Below are positions 18,254-27,181 of a stretch of DNA of 64,000 nucleotides, piece after piece (position 1 is the first letter of the stretch; each line of letters opens with the position of its first letter). Position numbers and translations under genes: made by a program. Below the pieces are notes generated by a model, which worked only from the letters and a program-made list of their open reading frames with translations, made no database searches and had not been told where the DNA came from. Origin of the DNA: Rhodanobacter denitrificans (lineage in GTDB: Bacteria; Pseudomonadota; Gammaproteobacteria; Xanthomonadales; Rhodanobacteraceae); NCBI GenBank assembly GCA_003241385.1, contig QFPO01000005.1, positions 186,001 through 250,000 on the forward strand, given 5' to 3'.

Positions 18254-19090
18254 TCAGCCCTTGGCCAGCGTGCCGGCCGAGGCCTTGCGCGTGTGCAGGT
18301 TGAACGTGGCGCCGGCGGTCAGGATGTGGACGGTCAGGCCGAGCAGGCAGACCGGCTGGCCCTCGTCGACCTGGGCCATCGACGAGAACTGCACGCCGTC
18401 GGCGTCGACGACCGTGACCGCGCCGGTGCCCTCGACCTCGAGCGTATTGTCCGGCGCGATGAACGCCGCGGTGTCCTCGTCCAGGCCGATGCCGACCGCG
18501 AACGGATTGAACGCCAGCGCCGTGACCAGGCGGCCGAGCCGGTCGCGCTGGCGGAAGTGCTGGTCGATCACGAAGCGGTTGGTCAGTCCGAGCCCGGGCG
18601 CCAGCCGCACGCTGCCGGCCTTCGGCGAGGAGCCCTCGTCGCCGAACGCGATCATGTGCTCGCTGAGGATGCTGGCGCCGGCGCTGGTGCCGCCGACGGT
18701 GATGCCGCTCGCATTGCGGGTGCGGATCAGCTTGGCCGCCGGCGTGCCGCCGAGGATCGTGGAGATGCGCAGCTGGTTGCCACCGGTGAAGAAGATGCCG
18801 CTGGCGCGCTCGATGCGGCGCAGACGGTCATCGCGCTTGCCGTCGTCGCGGTGCGCGAAGTCCAGCGCGTCGACACGCTCGGCGCCGAGCTCGCGGAAGA
18901 TCTTCTCGTAGCGCGCGCCGGTGTCGGCCTGGCGGCTCGCGGTCGGGATCACGACGATGTCGGCGTCGCTGCCGCCGCAGACGCGCACGAAGCGCTCGAG
19001 GATGCGCGGACTGCTCTCCTTCTCCTCGGCTCCGCCGATCGGCACGATCCAGCCTCGCTCTTCGCCGGCCATCACCTTGCTCGGACTCAT
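18254..19090 (-). CDS. cphB: Cyanophycinase CphB
   Basis: 278-residue serine-type exopeptidase (family S51) that breaks cyanophycin into beta-Asp-Arg dipeptides. The nucleophile is Ser136 in TVGGTSAGAS; FFTGGNQLRIS and the N-terminal GWIVPIGGAEEK are further family marks. There is no signal peptide, so it should act inside the cell on granules made by the downstream cphA. GGAG lies six bases before the ATG. It is the first gene of the cphB-cphA-Mur ligase series; the 217-base gap to cphA contains loosely repeated GATGxGTC-like words but no recognised promoter. Confidence 0.93.
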   Translation of the reverse strand: MSPSKVMAGEERGWIVPIGGAEEKESSPRILERFVRVCGGSDADIVVIPTASRQADTGARYEKIFRELGAERVDALDFAHRDDGKRDDRLRRIERASGIFFTGGNQLRISTILGGTPAAKLIRTRNASGITVGGTSAGASILSEHMIAFGDEGSSPKAGSVRLAPGLGLTNRFVIDQHFRQRDRLGRLVTALAFNPFAVGIGLDEDTAAFIAPDNTLEVEGTGAVTVVDADGVQFSSMAQVDEGQPVCLLGLTVHILTAGATFNLHTRKASAGTLAKG

Positions 19091-19236
19091 CGATTGCTCC
19101 CGGTTTGGAGGTCATACGCCGCGCGCGGCGCGAGCCGGCCGCGACCTGCGCCGGCGCGCCGATGCGCACCTGTCCAGCCCCCACCGAGCCCCCGTGCCGC
19201 CGGCATCCGTCGCGACGAACCGCCGCCGGCCGCCGG

Positions 19237-19252
19237 CCGGCACGCGTGCCGG
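19237..19252. repeat. 16-base perfect palindrome downstream of tRNA-Arg
   Basis: CCGGCACGCGTGCCGG is self-complementary and lies 10 bases beyond the 3' end of the tRNA gene. It may form a hairpin for tRNA processing or termination, but no T-run follows on the minus strand, so a terminator role is uncertain. Confidence 0.3.
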
Positions 19253-19261
19253 TCGGCGACG

Positions 19262-19338
19262 TGGCGACCCCGACAGGAGTCGAACCTGTGACCTCGCCCT
19301 TAGGAGGGGCGCGCTCTATCCAACTGAGCTACGGGGCC
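19262..19338 (-). tRNA. tRNA-Arg(CCU)
   Basis: 77 bases with encoded CCA. The acceptor stem GGCCCCG pairs with CGGGGTC (one G-U). The D arm is AGCTCAGTTGGATAGAGC. The anticodon stem CGCCC/GGGCG encloses loop CTCCTAA, giving anticodon CCU, which reads AGG. The T arm has GGTTCGACTCC. On the plus strand the reverse complement is seen. tRNA genes of this type often serve as phage or island attachment sites, but no integrase or duplicated 3' end is visible here. Confidence 0.97.
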
Positions 19339-19347
19339 GTCGGCCGG

Positions 19348-19353
19348 ATCATA
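19348..19353 (-). promoter_or_regulatory. -10 element of tRNA-Arg
   Basis: TATGAT on the minus strand, nine bases upstream of the mature 5' end. No recognisable -35 hexamer. Confidence 0.45.
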
Positions 19354-20031
19354 CGGCAATCGCCGCGATCGATGCCCGCGCGCGCCACCGGTCTCCCGAT
19401 CCGTGGATGTCCGGGCCGCCGCAGCGCCGTCGCGGCGCGGCTGTTCTTCGCGACGTTCGCATCGACGGCGTCAGCGGTCGCGATCGATCGCCTTCGCGCG
19501 GCAGGCGCGGCTGGACGAAGCGCGGCTTGTGTACAGGGGCATGCGCCGGCGCGCATCGCGCGCACCGTGACCGACGCTCGCGCAGAAGCGCGACGCGCCT
19601 GCGTTTGATGCGGTGCAGCGGCTGCGCGGATGCGGCCGCAAAGCGCGCAACGGCGCGGTGACGTGCCGGTGGTCACTTGACAAGCGTTCATTACGATGAG
19701 ATTCGTATATCGTTCGAGCGAGGTTAACGCCCGCATCGAACGCATCCGGTGAGACGTGCGACGCACGTCGGTCGATCCCCGTCAGGGCTGATTGCACGGA
19801 TCAAGTACGAAGGCCTTCGTTTTCAATCGCGAAGAGCCGAGCGCCGGAAGGCAGGTGTGGCCTTGGTGGGGCCTCGTTCAACGCCTGCCGGAAAGGAATC
19901 CGCCGGATGACGGGTCCGGGCCGTGCAACGGCGGTCCGGCCCGTCCGCTCGGCTGTTCGCGACGGCGAAAAGGTCCGATCGGTTCGCAGGGCGGTCGGCA
20001 TGCGGACTCCCATGTCACGAGAGGAAAGAAC
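19354..20031. other. Long intergenic region before the TonB-dependent receptor
   Basis: About 680 bases without a supportable gene. It contains a consensus TTGACA at 19677-19682 followed by an AT-richer stretch with TATATC at 19706, a spacing (23 bases) too long for a standard promoter, so any promoter here is uncertain. The end of the region carries GAGGAAAG, the ribosome site of the receptor gene. Frames across it are short and have no homology I recognise. A long leader upstream of the receptor is possible. Confidence 0.4.
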
Positions 20032-22815
20032 ATGCAACGCAAAATGCTGGTCGCAGCCATCACCGCCACGCTGGCCCTGCCGCTCTTCGCCGCTCCGGCG
20101 CTGGCGCAGGATCAGGAAGGCGCCGCCGCGAACGCCGAACAGCTGGAGGCGGTGACCGTCACCGGTTCGCTGATCAAGCGCTCGCAGGTCGAGACCGCCT
20201 CGCCGGTCATCACGATCACCAACGAGGAGATCACCAAGAAGGGCTTCGGCAGCGTGTCGGACGTGCTGCGCGCGCTGCCGCAGGCCAACGGCGGCGTGCA
20301 GGGTGCGCAGACCTCGGCCAGCTTCACGCAGGGCGCCGAGACCTTGAGCCTGTTCGGCCTGGATCCGGGCTTCACGCTGTACCTGATCGACGGCCGCCCG
20401 ATGGCCGACTACCCGCTGCTGTACAACGGCTCGGGCAACTTCGTCGACATCTCCTCGATTCCGATGGCGATGGTCGAGCGCATCGACATCCTGCCGGGCA
20501 ACCAGTCGGCGATCTACGGCTCCGACGCGATCGCCGGCGTCGTCAACATCGTGCTGAAGCAGAAGATGGACGGCTATGCGCTGAATCTGCGCGTGGGCGG
20601 CTACTCCGAGGGCGGCGGCGACAGCCAGCGCCTGCAGTTCACCGGCGGCAACAGCTGGGACCGCTTCAACCTGATCTACAGCCTGGAGCTGCGCAACCAG
20701 GAGCCGATCTACCGCTTCCAGCGCAGCTGGATGGATTCCACGCTCGACAACCCGAGCGGCCGCGGCCAGGGCTCGTTCAACTATCTGGTGCGCGATCTGC
20801 TCGGCGAGGTCGCCGACGACTTCGTCGATCCGGGCGCGTGGTGCGATCGCGTCTCGAGCGCCTACGGCGGGACGGTGCGCCGCTTCGAGGACAACCTCGG
20901 CCGCGGCTACGCCTGCGGTTCGCCGCTGACCAGCGGCTACTCGTCGATCATGAACGATCGCCGCTCGGCCAACGGCTACGTCAAGGGCGTGTTCGACATC
21001 AACGACAGCACCCAGGCGTACGGCAGCCTGATGTACAACGTCAATACGGTCGAGTACTTCGCCGGCGCCAGCTACAGCTGGTGGGGCAGCGGTGCCGGCG
21101 CGGGCCCGTTCTACGATCCGACGGTCGGCTCGATCATCTCGCTGCAGCACGTGTTCGACTCGTCCCAGACCGGCATCTTCGGTCTCAACAACAGCTTCGA
21201 CCGCAACAAGACCTACGTCGGCCAGCTCGGCCTGCGCGGCACCTTCGGCGATTCGAACTGGGACTACGACGTCTACTACCATCGCTCCGACAACGTCGTG
21301 CGCTCCAAGCAGCTGCGTCCGCTCGGCGCGCTGGTCGACCGCTACTTCCTCGGCGACCCGGTCGCCGGCGCGACCGACCCGTTCTTCAACGAGTATCCGG
21401 TCTACAACGTCAACTGGGATCGCTTCTACTCGGTCATCACGCCGGACCAGTACCGCTCGTTCAGCGACTACATCCGCGGCGAGTCGCACACCTACACGCA
21501 GAAGGTCAACGCGACCGTCACCAACCTCAGCCTGTTCGAGCTGCCGGCCGGTCCGGTCGGCTTCGCGGCGCTGGTCGAGGCCGGCAACCAGCTCTGGGAC
21601 GACTCGCCGGATCCGCGCATGGTCGCCGGCGAAGTGTGGGGCGCCTCGGCGACCCAGGGCTACGGCAAGCGTGACCGCTACGCGATCGCGGCCGAGATGA
21701 ACGCACCGCTGACCAGCATGCTGACCGCGACCGGTTCGGCCCGCTACGACCAGTACAAGGCCTCGGGCCGCAGCGACGAGAAGTTCACCTACAAGCTGGG
21801 CCTGGAGTTCCGCCCGGCCGACTCGCTGCTGCTGCGCGGCACCTACGCGACCGCGTTCCGCGCACCGGACATGGCCGGTCTGTACCAGGGCGAGAGCGGC
21901 TTCTTCGCGCCGGGCCAGACTGATTACTATCGCTGCCGCGAGGAGTTCGGCGACGACGTCGACTTCGACACCTGCCGCTACAACAACCAGCAGATCGTCG
22001 GCGTGCAGTCGGGCAACCTCGATCTCAAGAACGTCAACGCCAAGTCGGCGACGATCGGCGTGGTCTGGGCACCGACCTCGGACCTGGCGTTCAAGGCCGA
22101 CCTGTACGAGATCAAGATCGACGACCAGGTGCAGGCGCGCTCGCTCGACGAGATCCTGCAGCTGGAAGCCGACTGCCGTCGCGGTTCGACGGTCGGCGGC
22201 TCGCCGGTCGACATCAATTCGCCCAACTGCGTCGCCGTGCTCGGTCTGGTCGACCGCAACCTCAACCCGACCGGCCCGAGCGTCGTCGCGATCGACCAGG
22301 TCCGCACCTATCCGATCAACGTCTCGAAGGAAAAGGTCCGCGGCATCACCGCGAACATGCAGTATCGTCTGCAGACCGACTCGATCGGCGACTTCATCTT
22401 CGGTGCGGACTACAACACGCTGCTCAAGCACGAGTACATCACCTATCCGGGTGATCCGACGATCGACGAGCTGACGTTCCTGAGCTATCCGCGCGATCCG
22501 AAGTGGAGGGCCAGCGCCAGCGTGACCTGGAACGTCGGCGGCTTCAGCACGACCGTCTACGGCCAGCGCCGCGGCAAGACCCTGGCGTTCAACGAGGTCG
22601 ACACGATCGGTCCGTGGACGACCTACAACGCCAGCGTCAGCTACACGGTCGACGACCTGACCTTGTCGCTGATCTCCAACAACGTCACCAACAAGCGTCC
22701 GCCGAAGGACCGGTCGAATACGACGTATCCGTACTACGACTCGTTCAACTACGACGCCTACGGCCGTTCGATCTTCGCCGAGATCAACTACCGCTTCGGC
22801 GGCAGCGGCGGCTGA
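20032..22815 (+). CDS. TonB-dependent outer-membrane receptor
   Basis: 927 residues. Sec signal (about 1-25, ending APALAQ), then a plug domain beginning EQLEAVTVTGSLIKR, which may also supply the TonB box, with the plug signature GSDAIAGVVNIVLK. The rest is a beta-barrel with many alternating aromatic strands; LLLRGTYATAFRAPDMAGLYQ is the typical barrel segment, and the last strand EINYRFGG ends five residues before the C-terminus. The long plug-containing form belongs to the oligomer/peptide-type receptors abundant in this order; the ligand cannot be inferred. GAGGAAAG precedes the ATG. A strong terminator follows at once, so the gene is monocistronic. Confidence 0.93.
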   Translation: MQRKMLVAAITATLALPLFAAPALAQDQEGAAANAEQLEAVTVTGSLIKRSQVETASPVITITNEEITKKGFGSVSDVLRALPQANGGVQGAQTSASFTQGAETLSLFGLDPGFTLYLIDGRPMADYPLLYNGSGNFVDISSIPMAMVERIDILPGNQSAIYGSDAIAGVVNIVLKQKMDGYALNLRVGGYSEGGGDSQRLQFTGGNSWDRFNLIYSLELRNQEPIYRFQRSWMDSTLDNPSGRGQGSFNYLVRDLLGEVADDFVDPGAWCDRVSSAYGGTVRRFEDNLGRGYACGSPLTSGYSSIMNDRRSANGYVKGVFDINDSTQAYGSLMYNVNTVEYFAGASYSWWGSGAGAGPFYDPTVGSIISLQHVFDSSQTGIFGLNNSFDRNKTYVGQLGLRGTFGDSNWDYDVYYHRSDNVVRSKQLRPLGALVDRYFLGDPVAGATDPFFNEYPVYNVNWDRFYSVITPDQYRSFSDYIRGESHTYTQKVNATVTNLSLFELPAGPVGFAALVEAGNQLWDDSPDPRMVAGEVWGASATQGYGKRDRYAIAAEMNAPLTSMLTATGSARYDQYKASGRSDEKFTYKLGLEFRPADSLLLRGTYATAFRAPDMAGLYQGESGFFAPGQTDYYRCREEFGDDVDFDTCRYNNQQIVGVQSGNLDLKNVNAKSATIGVVWAPTSDLAFKADLYEIKIDDQVQARSLDEILQLEADCRRGSTVGGSPVDINSPNCVAVLGLVDRNLNPTGPSVVAIDQVRTYPINVSKEKVRGITANMQYRLQTDSIGDFIFGADYNTLLKHEYITYPGDPTIDELTFLSYPRDPKWRASASVTWNVGGFSTTVYGQRRGKTLAFNEVDTIGPWTTYNASVSYTVDDLTLSLISNNVTNKRPPKDRSNTTYPYYDSFNYDAYGRSIFAEINYRFGGSGG

Positions 22816-22837
22816 TCGCTGCGCAAGCGCAAGAACG

Positions 22838-22868
22838 AAAAAGGCCGGCGCGAGCCGGCCTTTTTCTT
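22838..22868 (+). terminator. Rho-independent terminator after the receptor gene
   Basis: AAAAAGGCCGGC (22838-22849) and GCCGGCCTTTTT (22854-22865) form a perfect 12-base-pair stem around loop GCGA, with the T-run at its end. The flanking A-run would let it act on the other strand too. Confidence 0.9.
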
Positions 22869-22980
22869 GTCTGTCCGGCGCGGTCCGCCGGCGCGGGCGC
22901 CCACTGCGAGGACCTCGACGCCTAGGCGCCGGCGTCCGTGGACGGTAGGCTTCGGTCTCGCCGTCGCCCGGGGGAACGCC

Positions 22981-24252
22981 ATGTCGCTGCATCTACGCCT
23001 GCTGCTGGGCTTCGTCATCGGCCTCGTCGCCGGTCTGGCTGCCCACGTTCTCGCCGGCGCCGACGCGCCGTGGCTGCAGGCGCTGACGAGCTACGTCACG
23101 CAGCCGGTCGGGCAGATCTTTCTGCGCCTGCTGTTCATGCTGGTGATCCCGCTGATCTTCTCGGCGCTGGTGCTCGGCGTCGCCGAGATGGGCGACATCC
23201 GTTCGCTCGGCCGGATCGGCGGGCGCACCCTGGTCTACACGATCGTGGTGTCCTCGATCGCGGTCGTGATCGGCCTGAGCCTGGTCAACCTGTTCCGTCC
23301 CGGCGACGGCATCGATCCGGCGGTCGCGCAGTCGCTGATCAGCGATGCGGCCGACCGCGCCGAGACGATCGTCGCCAGCAGCCAGCAGGCCGGCGGCGTC
23401 TCGCTGCTGGTGCAGATCGTGCCGGACAACGTGATCCGCGCCGCGGCCTCCAACGACATCCTCGCGGTGATGTTCTTCGCGCTGATCTTCGGCATCGGCA
23501 TGGTCGCCACGCGCACGCCGGCCACCGAGCGCGTCAAGGAGTTCTTCCAGGGCGTGTTCGAGGTCTCGATGACGCTGATCCACGGCGTGATCCGGCTGGC
23601 GCCGTACGCGGTGGCCTGCCTGGTGTTCAACCTCGCCGCGCTGTTCGGCTGGGACCTGCTGGTCAAGCTGGCCGGCTACGTCGGGGTCGCGCTGCTGGCG
23701 ATGGCGATCCACTTCTTCGTCGTCTACTCGGCGGCGGTGCGCTGGTTCGGTGGCATGTCGCCGCTGGCGTTCTTCCGCGGTTCGCAGGAGGCGATCGTCA
23801 TGGCGTTCACGTCCTCCTCGAGCAACGCGACGCTGCCGACCGCGCTGAAGGTGGCCGAGGAGGAGCTGCGGCTGCCGCCACGGATCTCGCGCTTCGTGCT
23901 GACGATCGGCGCGACCGCGAACCAGAACGGCACCGCGCTGTTCGAGGGCGTGACCGTGCTGTTCCTCGCACAATTCTTCGGCGTCGATCTGACGCTGTGG
24001 CAGCAGCTGACGGTGATGTTCGTCTGCATACTCGGCGGCATCGGCACCGCCGGCGTACCGTCCGGGTCGCTGCCGGTGATCGCGATGATCTGCGCGATGG
24101 TCGGCGTGCCGCCCGAAGGCATCGGTCTGATCCTCGGCGTCGATCGCCTGCTCGACATGAGCCGCACGGTGCTCAACGTCACCGGCGACCTCGCCGCCGC
24201 GGTCGTCGTCTCGCGCGGCAGCGAGGCGGACCCGCCGGCCGACGGCGCCTGA
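22981..24252 (+). CDS. Dicarboxylate/amino acid:cation symporter (DAACS family)
   Basis: 423-residue inner-membrane carrier that imports C4-dicarboxylates or acidic/neutral amino acids with Na+ or H+. About eight membrane helices plus two re-entrant hairpins are expected; the family signatures are all present: serine-rich AFTSSSSNATLP (hairpin 1), TIGATANQNGTALFEG (helix 7), GIGTAGVPSGSLPV (hairpin 2), and GVDRLLDMSRTVLNVTGD (helix 8). The NQNGT and DMSRT residues bind cation and substrate. GGGGGAAC precedes the ATG, which starts the first helix. The gene lies just past the receptor terminator and is probably independently transcribed; the exact substrate is open. Confidence 0.93.
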   Translation: MSLHLRLLLGFVIGLVAGLAAHVLAGADAPWLQALTSYVTQPVGQIFLRLLFMLVIPLIFSALVLGVAEMGDIRSLGRIGGRTLVYTIVVSSIAVVIGLSLVNLFRPGDGIDPAVAQSLISDAADRAETIVASSQQAGGVSLLVQIVPDNVIRAAASNDILAVMFFALIFGIGMVATRTPATERVKEFFQGVFEVSMTLIHGVIRLAPYAVACLVFNLAALFGWDLLVKLAGYVGVALLAMAIHFFVVYSAAVRWFGGMSPLAFFRGSQEAIVMAFTSSSSNATLPTALKVAEEELRLPPRISRFVLTIGATANQNGTALFEGVTVLFLAQFFGVDLTLWQQLTVMFVCILGGIGTAGVPSGSLPVIAMICAMVGVPPEGIGLILGVDRLLDMSRTVLNVTGDLAAAVVVSRGSEADPPADGA

Positions 24253-24282
24253 GGCCACGCCGGCGCGCGGCGCGGCGCGGCT

Positions 24283-24288
24283 TATACT
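24283..24288 (+). promoter_or_regulatory. Candidate -10 element for the second TPR kinase gene
   Basis: TATACT in the otherwise very GC-rich gap after the symporter gene, 56 bases before the chosen ATG. It would allow either the GTG at 24302 or the ATG at 24344 to start translation. Confidence 0.45.
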
Positions 24289-24343
24289 CGCGCACCCGGG
24301 CGTGGTGCCCGGACCCGTCCGACAGCACACGCGCACACCGACG

Positions 24344-27112
24344 ATGGCCGGCGCTCCTCCCACCGACGCATCCGCTGCCGCGGCCGACGGCCCGACGCTG
24401 CCGCTCGGCCGCTCCGGGGCCGGTATCGAATCCGATGCGCCGACGCTCGCTGTCGGACAGACGTCCGCGGCGGCGACCGCCGCACCGGGCGCCGGCGAGC
24501 GGATCGGTGCCTGGCGGCTGCAGCGCGAGCTCGGCCGCGGCGGCATGGGCACGGTCCATCTGGCCGAGCGCGCCGATGGTCATTTCCGCCAGCAGGCGGC
24601 GCTCAAGATCGTGCGCGGGCCGCAGGGCGCCGACGGCGTCGCGCGCTTCGCGCGCGAGCGCCAGATCCTGGCCAGCCTGCAGCATCCGGGCATCGCGCGT
24701 CTGCTCGACGGCGGCGCGACGACGCGCGGCCAGCCGTATCTGGTCATGGAATACGTGCAGGGCATGCCGATCGACCGCTGGTGCAGCGAGCGCGGCCTGG
24801 ACCTGCCCGCGCGACTCGGCCTGTTCGTGCAGGTCTGCCGGATCGTGCAGTTCGCGCACCAGCGCCTGATCGTCCACTGCGACCTCAAGCCGTCCAACGT
24901 GCTGGTGCGCGAGGACGGCACGCCGGTGCTGCTCGATTTCGGCATCGCGCGTGCGCTCGACCACGAGCCGGCGGCGGCCGATACCGACTGGTTCTCGCCG
25001 CGCTACGCCAGCCCCGAGCAGCTGCGCGGCGAGGACGTCACGGTCGCCAGCGACGTCTATGCACTGGGCCTGATCCTGTTCGAACTCCTGACCGGCCGTC
25101 GCGCGCGCCTCGATCAGGCCGATCACACGATCACGCGGCTCGGCGCCGCCGAGGTCTGCCCGAGCGCGCTGGCCGACGCGGTGCCGTGGGGCGGCCGCCT
25201 GCGCGGCGATCTCGATGCGATCGTGCTGCGCGCGACCGCCACCGATCCGGCCATGCGCTACGCCTCGGTCGACCTGCTCGCGGCCGACATCGGCCGCCAT
25301 CTGGCACGTCGCCCGGTTCGCGCGCGGCCGCCGACGCCGGCCTACGTGGCGCTGCGTCTGCTGCAGCGGCGCTGGCCGCTGTTCGTCGCCGGTGCGGCGC
25401 TGGCGGTCGTGGTCGCGGCGTTTACGGCGGGACTGGTCACCGAGCGCGATCGCGCGGTCCGTGCCGAACACGACGCACGCCTGCAGGCGGCGACGGCCGA
25501 GCAGGTCAGTGCCTACCTCGTGTCGGTGTTCGACGTGTCGAACCCGCGCTCGGGCCATGCGCGCGACGTCAGTGCCCGCGACGTGCTCGACCAGGGCGCC
25601 GCGCGGATCGCCCGCGATCTGCAGGCGGCACCGGCGGTCCGCGCGCGCATGCTCGACGTGCTCGGCACCGCGTACCGTCACATCGGCGAGAGCGGCCGGG
25701 CCGCCGAGCTGCTCGGCCAGGCGGTCGAGGGCTATCTGGCGGCCGGCGTCGATCAGCCGCTGGCCGCGGCCGATGCGCTCAGCCAGCTCGCGGTCGTGCA
25801 GGCCAACAACAACCACTCGCTGGCCGAAGCGGAGCGCACCGCACGGCGTGCGCTGGCATTGCGCGAGCGCTACGCGCCGCCCGATTCGCTGGCGCTGGCC
25901 GACTCGCTGAACACGCTCGGTGTCGTGCTCGAGGCCGACGACCGGCTCGACGAGGCCGAGGCGCTGCTGCAGCGCGCGCTGGCGATCCGCCGCGAGCTGG
26001 CCGGCGCGGCCTCGATGCCGGTCGCCTCCACGCTGCACAATCTCGGCCTCGTCGCCGATACGCGCGGCGACCACGCCGCCGCGATCGAGCGCTTCGAGGC
26101 CGCCTTGACGATCAAGCGCCGGCTCGACGGCGAGCGCAGCTCGCAGGTCCAGACCACGCTGCAGCCGCTGATCGGCGCCTACAGCGGCGACGGCCAGTTC
26201 GAGCGCGCAGCCGATCTGGCCGCGGTGAACCTCGACCTGTCGCGCGAGCTCTACGGCGAGGACAGCGACCACGTCGGCACCGCCGAGAACGAGCTCGGCT
26301 CGGCGCTGCACGACCTCGGCCGCTACCGCGAGGCCGCCGGACACTATCGCAATGCGATCGCGATCCTCGAGCGGGTCGGCAGCAGCGCGCAGCGGCCGCT
26401 CAACAATCTCGCCTCGGCCTACGAGGACATGGGCGACTATGCCGCCGCCGAGCCGCTGTTCCGGCAGTCGCTGGACGAGCGCCGGCGCACGCTGGCCGCC
26501 GATGCCGCGCCGGTGCTGCGCGCCGAGTACAACCTGGCGCGCCTGCTGGTCCGCAGCGGCCGTGAGCTCGACGAGGCGCGCACGCTGCTCGACGCAGTGC
26601 TGACCGGCTACGTCGCCCGCTACGGCGCCGATCACGTCAATACCGCCAAGGCGCGCTGGCTCGACGTCGAGTGGCAGATCCGCCGCGGCGACTTCGCGGC
26701 CGCGCGCCAGCGCTACGCGGTCGCCGCCGCGCTCGGTGCGGCGCGCGCCGATCCGTTCCTGCAGGCACGCGCGGCGAGCGTGGCGGCCGACCTGGCGCGC
26801 CATGACGGCGACCGTGCCGCCGAGATCGCCGAACGGCGCCGGTCGCTGGAGGCGCTCCGGGCTCGGTTCGGCGATACGCATCCGCTGGTCGCCGAACGCG
26901 CGATCCAGCTCGCCGTCGCGCTGGCCGACGACGGTCAGGCCGCGGCCGCGGCCGCCCTGGTCCAGGCGCATGCCGCCCGGGCGCGGGCCGCCTTCGCGCC
27001 GTCCGCACCGGTGCTGCGCCTGCTGGCGCGCTGGCCGGACCCTGCGGCCCGGATCGGGGCGGTCCGGGCACCGATGGCGCCCCGCCATGCGGGCGGCGAA
27101 GCGGACGCGTAG
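24344..27112 (+). CDS. Transmembrane Ser/Thr kinase with TPR tail, HCD variant
   Basis: 922 residues, same design as the kinase at 5366. An Ala/Thr/Pro-rich leader (1-52) precedes the kinase domain (about 57-325): LGRGGMGTVH (63-72), Lys88 in AALKIVRG, DFG at 198-200, YASPEQ, and SDVYALGLILFELLTG. The catalytic loop reads IVHCDLKPSN, so the Arg of HRD is Cys179; the catalytic Asp180 stays. Kinases of this non-RD type usually do not depend on activation-loop phosphorylation. A membrane helix (about 344-365) leads to a TPR-rich periplasmic half. A GTG 14 codons upstream is an alternative start. The gene ends inside a -10-like TAGAAT for the next gene. Confidence 0.9.
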   Translation: MAGAPPTDASAAAADGPTLPLGRSGAGIESDAPTLAVGQTSAAATAAPGAGERIGAWRLQRELGRGGMGTVHLAERADGHFRQQAALKIVRGPQGADGVARFARERQILASLQHPGIARLLDGGATTRGQPYLVMEYVQGMPIDRWCSERGLDLPARLGLFVQVCRIVQFAHQRLIVHCDLKPSNVLVREDGTPVLLDFGIARALDHEPAAADTDWFSPRYASPEQLRGEDVTVASDVYALGLILFELLTGRRARLDQADHTITRLGAAEVCPSALADAVPWGGRLRGDLDAIVLRATATDPAMRYASVDLLAADIGRHLARRPVRARPPTPAYVALRLLQRRWPLFVAGAALAVVVAAFTAGLVTERDRAVRAEHDARLQAATAEQVSAYLVSVFDVSNPRSGHARDVSARDVLDQGAARIARDLQAAPAVRARMLDVLGTAYRHIGESGRAAELLGQAVEGYLAAGVDQPLAAADALSQLAVVQANNNHSLAEAERTARRALALRERYAPPDSLALADSLNTLGVVLEADDRLDEAEALLQRALAIRRELAGAASMPVASTLHNLGLVADTRGDHAAAIERFEAALTIKRRLDGERSSQVQTTLQPLIGAYSGDGQFERAADLAAVNLDLSRELYGEDSDHVGTAENELGSALHDLGRYREAAGHYRNAIAILERVGSSAQRPLNNLASAYEDMGDYAAAEPLFRQSLDERRRTLAADAAPVLRAEYNLARLLVRSGRELDEARTLLDAVLTGYVARYGADHVNTAKARWLDVEWQIRRGDFAAARQRYAVAAALGAARADPFLQARAASVAADLARHDGDRAAEIAERRRSLEALRARFGDTHPLVAERAIQLAVALADDGQAAAAAALVQAHAARARAAFAPSAPVLRLLARWPDPAARIGAVRAPMAPRHAGGEADA

Positions 27113-27115
27113 AAT
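27110..27115 (+). promoter_or_regulatory. Candidate -10 element for the glycosyltransferase pair
   Basis: TAGAAT overlapping the stop codon of the kinase gene; it gives a leader of about 60 bases to the next ATG. The -35 region is GC-rich and not recognisable. Confidence 0.4.
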
Positions 27116-27181
27116 ACGCGCCCCCCGCCCGTGCGCCGACTGCCGGACGCCGTCCGCCCGCGCACCGCTTCACGGAATCTG

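Noticed and set aside
19262..19338. tRNA-Arg as an integration site of a genomic island
   Set aside because: No integrase nearby, no second copy of the tRNA 3' end in the window, and flanking genes are ordinary.
19677..19711. Strong promoter TTGACA...TATATC before the TonB-dependent receptor
   Set aside because: The spacing of 23 bases is too long for sigma-70; recorded only as a note in the intergenic entry.
19801..22992. Open frame of more than 1000 codons antisense to the TonB-dependent receptor
   Set aside because: Same composition artefact; the plus-strand frame has signal, plug and barrel features and a terminator.
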